Assembly (NCBI GenBank): GCA_030539285.1
Contig: JAUNSH010000004.1
Coordinates: 38,080 to 102,079 of the forward strand
Reading direction: 5' to 3'
Length of the DNA: 64,000 nucleotides
From: Eubacteriales bacterium
GTDB lineage: Bacteria > Bacillota > Clostridia > Oscillospirales > Oscillospiraceae
In this document: piece by piece, positions 22,686 to 31,416 of the stretch
Layout: each line of letters begins with the position of its first letter
Position numbering within the stretch: position 1 is the first letter of the stretch
The notes under the pieces: model-generated
Told to the model about the DNA's origin: nothing
The model's input: only the letters and a program-made list of their open reading frames with translations
Databases searched by the model: none
Made by a program: the position numbers and the translations under genes

Positions 22686-24281
22686 ATGTCTGACGCTCAG
22701 AAAAAACAGAATTTTCTCCACGGCACCGCTCTGCTTGCCATGGCTACCGCCATTGTCAAGGTCATCGGCGCCCTGTATAAGATCCCCCTGAATGCCATCA
22801 TCGGCTCTCAGGGCTTCGGCTATTTCAATACAGCCTACGATATTTATAATGTGCTGCTGATGATCTCCACGGCGGGCCTGCCCGTGGCCATGAGCCGGAT
22901 GATCTCTCAGGCCAGCTCCTTAAAGCACTACAATCAGGTGCGCCGGATCTACCACACCGCCCGGGGCATTTTCCTCGGCCTTGGCATCACAGGCTCCCTG
23001 CTGATGACGGTGTTCTGCCGGCAGCTGGCCCAGTTCCAGAACCAGCCTGATGCCTGGGCTGCCATCGGCTGTCTCGGCCCCTGTGTGCTTCTCATCTGCA
23101 TTATGAGCACCTTCCGGGGCTTCTTCCAGGGCCAAAGCAACATGATCCCCACCTCCATCTCTCAGGTCATTGAGGCGGTGGTGAAGCTGATCGTGGGCAT
23201 GGTCGCCGCCCTGCTCCTGCTGAAAACCACCGGCAGCGTGCCGCTGGCCGCGGGCGGCGCGATTTTGGGTGTCACCGCCAGCTGTCTGGTGTCCTCCATC
23301 TACCTGTATTTCTGCTTCCACAAGAGCTACGCCATCCTGCCGGTGACCACCGAAGAGCCGCGTTCCTACGCTGACACAGCCAAGGGCCTGATGATGATCG
23401 CCGTGCCCATCACCGTTGGTTCCGCTATTTTGCAGTTCTTCACCATGATGGAGACGAAGATCTACATGGGCCAGCTGCTGAATCTGGGCTACACCCAGGC
23501 CGCCGCCGACACCATGCGGGGCATCTACGGCATGTGTCTGACCATCTTCAATATGCCCTGCGCCTTCATCACCCCCATCACCATCAGCGTCATTCCCGCC
23601 ATTACCGCCCAGCTGACCCTGTGCAACAACGCCGAAGCCAAGAGCACCGAGGAGTCCGCCGTGCGCATCACGGGCCTGATCTCCATGCCCTGCGCCTTTG
23701 GCCTTGCGGTGCTGGCCCGGCCCGTTACCGCATTGCTTGGTCGCTATTCGGGAGCCGATCTGGATCTTGCGACCCGGCTCATGTTCGTGTTTGCCATCGC
23801 CATCGCGTTTAACGCTACGGTCATGGTCACCACCGCCATCATGCAGGCCCACGGCCACGCCGGCCGGCCGGTGGTGAATATGCTGGTCGGCGGCGTGCTG
23901 AACCTGATCGCCGTGTATATCCTCACCGGCAATCCCCACATCAACATCCTGGGCACTCCCATCGGCATTCTGGTGTGCTATGTGTCCATCAGCATTCTGA
24001 ACCTGTACTCCCTGCGCACCCTGCTGAAAAATCCTCCCGCAGTGCTGAAAAACCTGCTGCGCCCCTTCCTGTCCGCCGCCATTATGGGCGTGGTGGTCTA
24101 CGGCAGCTACCGGGGTCTGATCGCGCTGGGCCTGACCAGCCGCCTGATGCTGTGTGCCCTGCCCGTGATCATCGGTGTATGCGTATACGCTTTTGCCGCC
24201 GTCAGGCTGAAGGCCATCACCCGGGCCGACTGCCTGCTCCTGCCCAAGGGCGCTAAAATCGCGAAACTTCTGAAATTGTGA
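22686..24281 (+). CDS. spoVB: SpoVB/MurJ-like polysaccharide or lipid II flippase (MOP superfamily)
   Basis: 531 residues with about 14 hydrophobic segments. The N-terminus (NFLHGTALLAMATAIVKVIG, ALYKIPLNAIIGSQGFGYF) is characteristic of the SpoVB/YabM group of the MATE/MOP superfamily. Members move lipid-linked precursors across the membrane; SpoVB acts in spore cortex formation. AAAGGA precedes the ATG at 22686; the upstream ATG at 22653 has no site. The closeness to hup and rqcP recalls the spoVT-yabM-yabN-rqcP region of Bacillus. Confidence 0.8.
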   Translation: MSDAQKKQNFLHGTALLAMATAIVKVIGALYKIPLNAIIGSQGFGYFNTAYDIYNVLLMISTAGLPVAMSRMISQASSLKHYNQVRRIYHTARGIFLGLGITGSLLMTVFCRQLAQFQNQPDAWAAIGCLGPCVLLICIMSTFRGFFQGQSNMIPTSISQVIEAVVKLIVGMVAALLLLKTTGSVPLAAGGAILGVTASCLVSSIYLYFCFHKSYAILPVTTEEPRSYADTAKGLMMIAVPITVGSAILQFFTMMETKIYMGQLLNLGYTQAAADTMRGIYGMCLTIFNMPCAFITPITISVIPAITAQLTLCNNAEAKSTEESAVRITGLISMPCAFGLAVLARPVTALLGRYSGADLDLATRLMFVFAIAIAFNATVMVTTAIMQAHGHAGRPVVNMLVGGVLNLIAVYILTGNPHINILGTPIGILVCYVSISILNLYSLRTLLKNPPAVLKNLLRPFLSAAIMGVVVYGSYRGLIALGLTSRLMLCALPVIIGVCVYAFAAVRLKAITRADCLLLPKGAKIAKLLKL

Positions 24282-24365
24282 GAGATCCTGCAAAAATATC
24301 TTGCATTTTTCGGGAAGTTATGTTAAGCTATTGACGATTTTTCCGTAGAAAAGAGGATTCATCTT

Positions 24366-24641
24366 ATGAATAAAACTGAATTGATCTCCGCCTGTGCCGA
24401 GAGCACCGGCCTGTCCAAGAAGGACTCCGAGCGGGTCCTGAACGCCGCTATCGACACCATCACCGCCGCCCTCGTGAAGGGTGAGAAGGTGCAGATCTCC
24501 GGCTTCGGCATTTTCGAGACCAAGGACCGGGAGGCCCGCATCGGCCGCAACCCCCACACCAAGGAGACCATCGAGATCCCCGCTACCCGGGTGCCCGGCT
24601 TCAAGGCCAGCAAGGCGCTGAAGGACAGCGTCGCCAAGTAA
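24366..24641 (+). CDS. hup: HU-family DNA-binding protein
   Basis: 91 residues, standard HU length. It starts MNKTELISACAESTGLSKKD and has the DNA-binding arm region with GFGIFETKDREARIGRNPHT and the C-terminal PGFKASKALKD. HU is a histone-like dimer that bends and compacts DNA. A possible promoter (TTGCAT, 17 bases, TAAGCT) lies upstream. rqcP follows after three bases. Confidence 0.95.
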   Translation: MNKTELISACAESTGLSKKDSERVLNAAIDTITAALVKGEKVQISGFGIFETKDREARIGRNPHTKETIEIPATRVPGFKASKALKDSVAK

Positions 24642-24644
24642 GCC

Positions 24645-24884
24645 ATGCGTCTGGATAAATTTCTGAAGGTCTCCCGGCTGATCAAGCGCCGCACCGTGGC
24701 CAACGAAGCCTGCGACAATGGGCGCATCAGCGTCAATGGCCGGGTGGTCAAAGCCAGCTATGACGTAAAGGTTGGCGACCGCATCGAGATCTCCATGGGC
24801 GCCCGCACCGTGGCCGTGGAGGTTCTGGAAGTTTCCGACAACGTCCGCAAGGACGATGCCGCCGGAATGTACAAGGAAATCTGA
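24645..24884 (+). CDS. rqcP: S4-domain RNA-binding protein RqcP (YabO-like)
   Basis: 79 residues forming a single S4 domain: MRLDKFLKVSRLIKRRTVAN, CDNGRISVNGRVVKAS and KVGDRIEI. RqcP stabilises P-site tRNA during alanine tailing in bacterial ribosome quality control (RqcH pathway). It is three bases downstream of hup and followed by a terminator hairpin, so the two form a dicistronic unit. Confidence 0.9.
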   Translation: MRLDKFLKVSRLIKRRTVANEACDNGRISVNGRVVKASYDVKVGDRIEISMGARTVAVEVLEVSDNVRKDDAAGMYKEI

Positions 24885-24890
24885 CTGTTC

Positions 24891-24914
24891 CCCGGGAGAC
24901 GGCAGTCTCCCGGG
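24891..24914 (+). terminator. Hairpin terminator after rqcP
   Basis: CCCGGGAGAC and GTCTCCCGGG form a perfect ten-base stem with a GGCA loop. It is followed by only a short CCTTTG, so termination may be partial. Confidence 0.7.
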
Positions 24915-24962
24915 CCTTTGCCCTCCGAGTTACATTTTCTTTCCAACGGGTAAAGAATTTTC

Positions 24963-24991
24963 TTGACAGACTGCGGAATCGATGCTATAAT
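24963..24991 (+). promoter_or_regulatory. Strong sigma-A promoter of the tRNA pair
   Basis: Perfect TTGACA and TATAAT are separated by 17 bases, 33 bases upstream of the first tRNA. Confidence 0.93.
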
Positions 24992-25024
24992 GTCCTGCGT
25001 GGTGACGAGTTCACCTTCCTTTAC

Positions 25025-25101
25025 GGGCCTTTAGCTCAGTTGGTTAGAGCCTCCGGCTCATAACCGGATAGTCCCGGGTTCGAGTCCCTGAAGGCCCACC
25101 A
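25025..25101 (+). tRNA. tRNA-Ile2 (anticodon CAT, lysidine-type)
   Basis: The cloverleaf has acceptor GGGCCTT/AAGGCCC, D-arm GCTC..GAGC, anticodon stem TCCGG/CCGGA with loop CTCATAA, and encoded CCA. The acceptor, TTTAGCTCAGTTGGTTAGAG and CGGCTCATAACCG resemble Bacillus tRNA-Ile2 rather than elongator Met, so the CAT anticodon is probably modified by TilS. The T-stem (CCGGG/CCCTG) has one C-U mismatch. Confidence 0.85.
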
Positions 25102-25135
25102 AGAAGTCCAGGCCTTCGCCTTTTTAATCATATAT

Positions 25136-25211
<76 letters not shown>

Positions 25212-25256
25212 AAATCGGAAATTTGCTTTTAACTAAGCAAATTTCCGATTTTTGTT
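25212..25256 (+). terminator. Terminator of the tRNA operon
   Basis: A perfect 17-base stem, AAATCGGAAATTTGCTT with its complement, has a six-base loop and runs into TTTTTG. It directly follows tRNA-Trp. Confidence 0.93.
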
Positions 25257-25513
25257 ATGCAAAAAGTTGGGTTTATGATTTTCCGCATAGAGAAAAAACG
25301 GTTCTGAGCCTACGGTCTCGACAAAAGGAGAAATTTCTATGCGTACGTAATGCAAAACTATGCGGCGTGGTTTTTCCTTTCCTGACCGCGCGGGAGGACA
25401 ACAGCAGTAAAGGAATCCCCGCCAAAGGCTTTTCCCTTATTAACCGTTCCACGCTCTTGGATATCCGGATAGCACGCGGTCCTGCCCTTCCTCCGCGTCG
25501 GCCGGTGCTGCCC
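25257..25513. other. Gene-free stretch downstream of the tRNAs
   Basis: No supported gene on either strand. It contains two CTATGCG words around 25340-25370 and a GCGCGGGAGGACAAC stretch, but no terminator, tRNA fragment repeat or integrase remnant that I can recognise. Confidence 0.5.
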
Positions 25514-26836
25514 TCATCTTTGCAGAACATCCCGGATATGGGCCTGTATTTTCTCAGCCAGCCGGTCGTGCTGCTCCAGTTCCTCCGGCTCCAGGGCCGC
25601 CAACCGGGCAGCTTCATAGTCCCGCCGGGCAAGCTCCAGGTCCGCCAGCACAGGCTTTGCCGCCTCCGGGAAGGAGATATCCATTCGCCTGACCTGCTCT
25701 TTTCCCTTCCGAATATCCATGATCCTGACCAGACCCCGGCCTGTCAGCTTTTGCAGAGACAGGGAAAAAGCGCTCCGGGGCAGATTGGCAAAATCCGCCG
25801 CCTCCCGGCGGGTGGGCTGGAAATCCAGCTCCCACAGGGCCAGCAAAAGCTTGGCATCGGGCAAGGCCAGATCGTTTTTCAGCGCAGCGGTTTCCAGATA
25901 CCGATCCAGCAGCTTTCGCTCCCGGAAGGCGTCATACAGCACGCCCTCCCCGTCCAGAACGTGGGGCGGGACCTGCATCCGCTCATTTCCCAGCTTCTGG
26001 GAATTGGACAGCACCGCCGGGGGCACAGTGCCGTCACCGGCGGCATCCAGCAGGAACCGGTAGACCTTTAAACGGCACTTTTCGTACTCGTCCTCGTCCA
26101 GAACCGTTTTGAAAAAGCTGTGGTAGCACTCAAAGACTGTCAGCTTCATTTTCACGGTCTGGCTGATGGTCAGGCTCTGGGAGGCCAGGGACCCCTTGGT
26201 CTTGACGTAATAGTAGATGGGGATCTGAATGGCCCGGAAGGTCTGCGCGTAGCGGATGTACTCCAGATTGAACATGAAGTCCTCGCACCAGCTGATCTCC
26301 GGGTCCATCCGCAGATGGTGCTTTTCTACGATGTCGCGCCGGTAGAGCTTGTTCCACAGCACGCCGTAGTAGAAGTCGGCGGGGTCCTCCATCATGTGGG
26401 CAGCGTACTCCTCACGGGTCATGATGCCGTCCTCGTCAATGTCACCTTTTTGGGAGAGCCGCTCCCCCACGACCCGGTAAAAGTCGGAGACCACCATATC
26501 GCAGGGGCCGTTTTCCATAGCCCGCACCAGAGAGCTGGTGGCGTCGGTGGTGATCCAGTCATCGCTGTCCAGAAACTGGAGGTAGGTGCCCCTTGCCCGG
26601 TCCAGCGCCAGATTTCGGCTGGCAGAAACGCCGGTATTTTCTTTATGAAGGACCTGGATCCGGCTGTCTCTGGCCGCGTAGGCATCGCAGATGGCGCCGG
26701 AATCATCCGCGCTGCCGTCGTCGACCAGCAGCAGCTCAAAATCGGTATATTCCTGGTTCAGGATGCTCTCAATGCAGCGTCCGATGGTACGCTCCGCGTT
26801 ATAGACCGGGACGATGATACTGACGGTGGGATTCAT
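25514..26836 (-). CDS. GT2 glycosyltransferase fused to a C-terminal MarR-like winged helix
   Basis: 440 residues. Residues 1-215 are a GT-A family 2 domain: TVSIIVPVYNAERTI, LLLVDDGSADDS, ENTGVSASRNLAL and the DxD-type FLDSDDW near residue 90, followed by WNKLYRRDIV and WCEDFMF. After a helical linker, residues about 323-440 read as a MarR-type domain: DAKLLLALWELDFQPTRREA, NLPRSAFSLSLQKLTGRGLV (recognition helix), a wing at RKGKEQVRRMDIS, and EPEELEQHDRLAEKI as the dimerisation helix. No membrane segment is visible. The start at 26836 follows AAAGGAG. Sugar donor and any DNA target are unknown. Confidence 0.8.
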   Translation of the reverse strand: MNPTVSIIVPVYNAERTIGRCIESILNQEYTDFELLLVDDGSADDSGAICDAYAARDSRIQVLHKENTGVSASRNLALDRARGTYLQFLDSDDWITTDATSSLVRAMENGPCDMVVSDFYRVVGERLSQKGDIDEDGIMTREEYAAHMMEDPADFYYGVLWNKLYRRDIVEKHHLRMDPEISWCEDFMFNLEYIRYAQTFRAIQIPIYYYVKTKGSLASQSLTISQTVKMKLTVFECYHSFFKTVLDEDEYEKCRLKVYRFLLDAAGDGTVPPAVLSNSQKLGNERMQVPPHVLDGEGVLYDAFRERKLLDRYLETAALKNDLALPDAKLLLALWELDFQPTRREAADFANLPRSAFSLSLQKLTGRGLVRIMDIRKGKEQVRRMDISFPEAAKPVLADLELARRDYEAARLAALEPEELEQHDRLAEKIQAHIRDVLQR

Positions 26837-26871
26837 AAACGTACTCCTTTGAGGAAAATTCTGTTGATTAC

Positions 26872-26900
26872 ATTTTAGCACGGGCAAATGGTCCGCGCAA
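26872..26900 (-). promoter_or_regulatory. Promoter of the GT2-MarR fusion gene
   Basis: Minus-strand TTGCGC and TAAAAT are separated by 17 bases, about 36 bases upstream of the ATG. It is divergent from the promoter at 26949. Confidence 0.6.
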
Positions 26901-26948
26901 GATGTCAGTGGGAAAATCCGCCCGATTTTGGGGAATGGTGGGTTTTCA

Positions 26949-26977
26949 TTGACAAATAATGCGCCCTCTTTTATAAT
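26949..26977 (+). promoter_or_regulatory. Sigma-A promoter of the GT-A-like gene
   Basis: Perfect TTGACA and TATAAT with a 17-base spacer. The predicted untranslated leader is about 110 bases. Confidence 0.9.
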
Positions 26978-27095
26978 GGTAATGGATACAATTTGCCTAA
27001 GGCATCACTCCGGCAAATTCCAATTCACCGTACTACTGAGTGAACCTGATAAGCATTTGACAAGACAGAAACTTCTGCACTGGAGGGCCGCGCTT

Positions 27096-28037
27096 ATGAC
27101 AAGAGGCTTTATCACCATCGCCACCGGGCGGGACAAATACTATGAAATGGCAAAAAATCTGGTGCTGTCCTACCGCCTGTTCTGCGAAGATCCCCTTCCC
27201 TTCGCCATTTTGTGCGATAAGGAGAATGAATACACCAAGGCCTTCGATCAGGTGATCCTCTTTCAGCCCGGCCCCCGGGTCTACTTCAATAAATTTGAGC
27301 TTCTGAAGCGCTCGCCCTTTGACGAGACCATCTTCATTGACGCGGACTGTCTTGCCTACGCCGATCTGAATGACCTCTGGGACTATTTTTCCACCTCTGA
27401 CGACTTCTCCGGCTGCGGCACCAACTACCCCATCGACTCGGAAAAGGGCCTGTTTCAGGACGGAAAAATCGGGGAATACAATGGGCGGGTCCACTGGAAG
27501 CCGGACATCTGCGGCGGCCTGTACTTCATCCGCAAAGGCCCCGCCTGCGATGCCCTCTACGACGAGTGTCAGAACATCGCCAAGCACTACGATGAATATG
27601 TTTGGCCCGATTTCTGCGCATCCTACGCCGACGAGACGGTGCTCTGCCTTGCCATGGCTGTCCACGGGATGCACGCCATGGTAGCCGATCCCGCCAACTA
27701 CGGTCATCCCTGGGAAGCTACCTCCATGGAACACGACATCTTCACCGGCACCTGCCGCTATGCCACCGAGTGGCACCCCATGGTGGAGCAGGGCCATATC
27801 GTCCACTTCGGCACCCGCTACTGTGCCAAACCTCCCTATCTGTTTGAGGTCGAAAAAATGGACCTCATGCTGCAAAAAGGCCTGCGGCCCAGCAAGTCCG
27901 GTGTTCGTCTGAACCCCGTGGAAACCATTCTGTACCGCTGGAAGCTGCGCTATTACTGGCTGGAAGCCAAGGACCTGTCCATCCGGGCCGTCCGCAAGCT
28001 CTGGCGCATGATCACCCATACCCCGCCCACCGACTGA
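27096..28037 (+). CDS. Putative GT-A-fold glycosyltransferase
   Basis: 313 residues. The start at 27096 follows GGAGG; the reading frame is open from 26928, but that would lie upstream of the promoter. Features include FITIATGRDKYYEMAKNLVL at the N-terminus, KFELLKRSPFDETIFIDADC with a DxD-like IDADC, and DICGGLYFIRKG, a pattern like family 8 or nucleotide-diphospho-sugar transferases. The C-terminus is basic and amphipathic and may touch the membrane. Acceptor and donor are unknown; the surrounding genes suggest a surface glycan. Confidence 0.65.
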   Translation: MTRGFITIATGRDKYYEMAKNLVLSYRLFCEDPLPFAILCDKENEYTKAFDQVILFQPGPRVYFNKFELLKRSPFDETIFIDADCLAYADLNDLWDYFSTSDDFSGCGTNYPIDSEKGLFQDGKIGEYNGRVHWKPDICGGLYFIRKGPACDALYDECQNIAKHYDEYVWPDFCASYADETVLCLAMAVHGMHAMVADPANYGHPWEATSMEHDIFTGTCRYATEWHPMVEQGHIVHFGTRYCAKPPYLFEVEKMDLMLQKGLRPSKSGVRLNPVETILYRWKLRYYWLEAKDLSIRAVRKLWRMITHTPPTD

Positions 28038-28043
28038 TACCGT

Positions 28044-28072
28044 GCCCGCCGCGCTTCCGCGGCGGGCTTTTT
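28044..28072 (+). terminator. Terminator after the GT-A-like gene
   Basis: GCCCGCCGCG and CGCGGCGGGC form a perfect ten-base stem with a CTTC loop, followed by TTTTT. Confidence 0.93.
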
Positions 28073-28085
28073 GCGGAAAAGACAG

Positions 28086-28114
28086 TTTACTTTTGACATA
28101 TTCCGTGGTAAAAT
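28086..28114 (+). promoter_or_regulatory. Promoter of the rfbA operon
   Basis: TTTACT and TAAAAT are separated by 17 bases, about 50 bases upstream of rfbA. Confidence 0.65.
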
Positions 28115-28165
28115 GGCAGGATAAAAGGGAGAGTTTGCGCTCCCGACGCGGAAAGGAGTATCGTT

Positions 28166-29065
28166 ATGAAGGGAATCATTCTCGCCGGCGGCTCCGGCAC
28201 CCGGCTCTACCCCCTGACCAAGGTCACCTCCAAGCAGCTGCTCCCGGTTTACGACAAACCCATGATCTACTATCCCCTGTCCACCCTGATGCTGGCAGGC
28301 ATCAGGGACATTCTGATCATCTCCACCCCCACGGATACCCCCCGGTTTCAGGACCTGCTGGGGGACGGCAGCCACTTCGGCATCCACCTGAGCTACGCCG
28401 TTCAGCCCTCCCCGGACGGGCTGGCCCAGGCTTTCCTCATCGGCGAGGAATTTATCGGCGGCGAGCCCTGCGCCATGATCCTGGGGGACAATATCTTCTA
28501 TGGCAACGATTTTTCCGCCATTCTGGAAAGAGCCCGGCGGGGCGCGGAAAACGGACGGGCCACCGTATTCGGCTACTATGTTCCCGACCCGGAGCGCTTC
28601 GGCGTGGTGGAATTTGACGAAAACGAAAAGGTGCTTTCCGTTGAGGAAAAGCCCGAGCATCCCAAGAGCAACTACGCTATCACCGGGCTGTACTTCTATC
28701 CCGCCGGTGTCTCCGAACTGGCGAAAAAAGTCACACCCTCCAAGCGGGGAGAGCTGGAGATCACCACCCTCAACGACCTGTACTTACAGCAGGGCATTCT
28801 GGACGCCAAGATCTTCGGCCGGGGCTTTGCCTGGCTGGACACCGGCACCATGGAGACCCTGCTGGAAGCGGCGGAGTTTGTCCACATGGTGGAAAAGCGG
28901 CAGGGCATGAAGATCTCCGCCCCGGAAGAGATTGCCTTCCGCTTCGGCTGGATCACCACACGGCAGCTTCTGGAATCCGCCGATCTCTATGGGAAGTCCC
29001 CCTATGGGCACCACCTTCGGCAGGTGGCTGAGGAAAAATTCGTCAGCTTTAAGGTAAGAAAATAA
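28166..29065 (+). CDS. rfbA: Glucose-1-phosphate thymidylyltransferase
   Basis: 299 residues, full length. The nucleotidyltransferase signature [19 protein letters not shown] is at the N-terminus, with [18 protein letters not shown] and GDNIFYG. It makes dTDP-glucose from dTTP and glucose-1-phosphate, the first step to dTDP-deoxysugars. GGAAAGGAG precedes the ATG. rfbB follows after 11 bases. Confidence 0.96.
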   Translation: MKGIILAGGSGTRLYPLTKVTSKQLLPVYDKPMIYYPLSTLMLAGIRDILIISTPTDTPRFQDLLGDGSHFGIHLSYAVQPSPDGLAQAFLIGEEFIGGEPCAMILGDNIFYGNDFSAILERARRGAENGRATVFGYYVPDPERFGVVEFDENEKVLSVEEKPEHPKSNYAITGLYFYPAGVSELAKKVTPSKRGELEITTLNDLYLQQGILDAKIFGRGFAWLDTGTMETLLEAAEFVHMVEKRQGMKISAPEEIAFRFGWITTRQLLESADLYGKSPYGHHLRQVAEEKFVSFKVRK

Positions 29066-29076
29066 AGGAGATCTTT

Positions 29077-30096
29077 ATGACCATCATCGTCACCGGCGGT
29101 GCCGGATTTATCGGCTCCAATTTCATTTTCCATATGATGAAGGCCCACCCGGACTACCGAATCGTGTGTCTGGACAAGCTGACCTACGCCGGCAACCTGT
29201 CTACCCTGGCTTCCGTCATGGATAACCCCAACTTCCGCTTCGTGAAGCTGGACATCTGCGACCGGGCGGGCGTGTATCAGCTCTTTGAGGAGGAGCACCC
29301 GGATATGGCGGTGAACTTCGCCGCCGAGAGCCACGTGGACCGCTCCATTGAAAATCCCGAGGTGTTCCTGCAAACCAACATCCTGGGCACCCAGGTGCTG
29401 ATGGACGCCTGCCGGAAGTACGGCATTACGCGCTATCATCAGGTGTCCACGGATGAAGTATACGGCGACCTGCCCCTGGACCGGCCCGACCTGTTCTTCA
29501 CCGAGGAGACTCCCATCCACACCAGCTCACCTTATTCTTCTTCCAAGGCAGGCGCGGACCTGCTGGTGCTGGCATACCACCGTACTTACGGACTGCCCGT
29601 GACCATCTCCCGGTGCTCCAATAACTACGGCCCCTATCATTTCCCGGAAAAGCTGATTCCCCTGATGATTGCCAACGCCCTGAACGACAAGCCCCTGCCG
29701 GTCTACGGCACCGGCGAAAACGTCCGGGACTGGCTGTACGTGGAGGACCACTGCAAGGCCATCGACCTGATCCTCCACAAGGGCCGGGTAGGCGAGGTCT
29801 ACAACATCGGCGGACACAACGAAATGCGCAACATCGATATCGTGAAGATCATCTGCAAGGCCCTGGGCAAGCCCGAGAGCCTCATCACCTTCGTCACCGA
29901 CCGGAAGGGCCACGATATGCGCTACGCCATCGACCCTACCAAAATTCACCACGAACTGGGCTGGCTGCCGGAGACAAAATTCGCCGACGGCATTCAGAAG
30001 ACGATAAGCTGGTATCTGAATAACCGGGAATGGTGGGAGACTATTATTTCCGGGGAATACCAGAACTACTACGAGAAAATGTACGGCAATCGCTGA
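29077..30096 (+). CDS. rfbB: dTDP-glucose 4,6-dehydratase
   Basis: 339 residues of the short-chain dehydrogenase superfamily. NAD binding is through TGGAGFIGSNF; the catalytic region has STDEVYG and the YSSSKAGAD motif with the conserved Tyr and Lys. It converts dTDP-glucose to dTDP-4-keto-6-deoxyglucose. rfbC and rfbD are absent from the window, while a DegT-type aminotransferase is encoded downstream. The keto-sugar may therefore be aminated, although rhamnose genes could lie elsewhere. Confidence 0.96.
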   Translation: MTIIVTGGAGFIGSNFIFHMMKAHPDYRIVCLDKLTYAGNLSTLASVMDNPNFRFVKLDICDRAGVYQLFEEEHPDMAVNFAAESHVDRSIENPEVFLQTNILGTQVLMDACRKYGITRYHQVSTDEVYGDLPLDRPDLFFTEETPIHTSSPYSSSKAGADLLVLAYHRTYGLPVTISRCSNNYGPYHFPEKLIPLMIANALNDKPLPVYGTGENVRDWLYVEDHCKAIDLILHKGRVGEVYNIGGHNEMRNIDIVKIICKALGKPESLITFVTDRKGHDMRYAIDPTKIHHELGWLPETKFADGIQKTISWYLNNREWWETIISGEYQNYYEKMYGNR

Positions 30097-30114
30097 CAAA
30101 AGAGAGGTTCGGCC

Positions 30115-31398
30115 ATGTTTCAGATCGACTATAGCTTCTTGCGCCCCAAAAAGGCCCAATGGCTGAAACGGATGTATGATACTCCCTTCCCCGAAAAGCA
30201 GTCTCTTTCGGTGTGGCAGGGAAAAAACGCCACCATTCTGCCCCTTCACGAGGTCGTGAATGAGGGCCTGCTGTTCGGACTGGGCGGCGTGGCGGACGAA
30301 AACGGGCAGTATGTAGAACTGTCCGGGTTCCCGGAGCGCATCGGCCGGGGCTACGCCTTTGAAAACCCCGTTTATAAGGACGAAAAAGTGGTCTACTGCG
30401 GATATCTCGTGAACCACTGGGGCCATTTTCTGGTGGAGGCCGTGAACCGGCTGTGGTATGCCCTGAAAGATGACCAGACCGTTGACAAATACGTCTTCTT
30501 CATTGATGAGGGACAGGAGCGGGAGATCAAGGGCAACTATAAAGAGTTCTTCCAGCTGCTGAAGATCTGGGACAAGCTGGAGATCATCAGCACCCCCACC
30601 AAATACCGGGAAGTCATCGTGCCGGAAATCGCTTTCCAGTGTATGCACTTTTATTCCCCGGAATATCTGGCGATTTTTGACGCCATCGCGGACAACATCA
30701 CCGTTGACCCCACCTGGGAGAAGGCCGACAAAATTTACTTTACCCGCAGCAGCTTCGCCAAGGGCAACGGCTTTGACTTTGGCCTTGACTGTCTTGACAA
30801 TTTCTTTCAGCGGAACGGCTTTACCCTGCTGGCCCCGGAGACCATCACCCTGTCAAACCTGATCTGGCTGATCCGGGGTGCTTCCGAGATCGCTACCATC
30901 TCCGGTTCCGTCCACCACAATATGCTGTTCGCGAGAAACGGCCAGAAGCTGACCATCGTGGAGCGGCTGATCATCAACGACGACCATCAGGTAGGCATCA
31001 ACCAGATGCGGCAGCTCCATGTCACCCCCATCGACGCCAACTTCCATCTGTACCCCGTAGACACCACCGGCCCCCTGATGGTGGGCTGCAACCACATTCT
31101 GGAAAGCTACATCGCGGACAAGGGCCTGCTGCCCCCGGCGGAAGAATTCCGCAGCAAAGCCTACCGCGATCAGTGTTTTAAGGGCTACATGGCCTCCTAT
31201 CAGGACAACTACCGCTACCGCTGGCACATGGAGCCATGGTACCCGGAGATCTGTGATTCCCTGTACGAGGCCTACGAGGACAATTACCCCTATTTTAAGG
31301 AATACATCGACGGGGAAAAGCCCTTCCTGCGCGAGCACTATTTCCAGATCCACTACCTCAAGCAATTCATCAAGCGGCTGATCCATTATCACAGATAA
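30115..31398 (+). CDS. GT61 (DUF563) glycosyltransferase, paralogue 1
   Basis: 427 residues. The family-61 signature is VVYCGYLVNHWGHFLVEAVN, with later KIYFTRSSF, LIRGASEIATISGSVHHNML and the C-terminal YRYRWHMEPWYPEICDSLYE. No membrane segments are seen. It is closely related along its whole length to the next gene, indicating a local duplication. AGAGAGG precedes the ATG. Confidence 0.82.
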   Translation: MFQIDYSFLRPKKAQWLKRMYDTPFPEKQSLSVWQGKNATILPLHEVVNEGLLFGLGGVADENGQYVELSGFPERIGRGYAFENPVYKDEKVVYCGYLVNHWGHFLVEAVNRLWYALKDDQTVDKYVFFIDEGQEREIKGNYKEFFQLLKIWDKLEIISTPTKYREVIVPEIAFQCMHFYSPEYLAIFDAIADNITVDPTWEKADKIYFTRSSFAKGNGFDFGLDCLDNFFQRNGFTLLAPETITLSNLIWLIRGASEIATISGSVHHNMLFARNGQKLTIVERLIINDDHQVGINQMRQLHVTPIDANFHLYPVDTTGPLMVGCNHILESYIADKGLLPPAEEFRSKAYRDQCFKGYMASYQDNYRYRWHMEPWYPEICDSLYEAYEDNYPYFKEYIDGEKPFLREHYFQIHYLKQFIKRLIHYHR

Positions 31399-31416
31399 GG
31401 CCGGAAAGAGGATTTC

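Noticed and set aside
25223-26071. Plus-strand frame starting at the tRNA terminator
   Set aside because: It begins inside a terminator hairpin and mostly mirrors the GT2-MarR gene; no ribosome binding site or motif.
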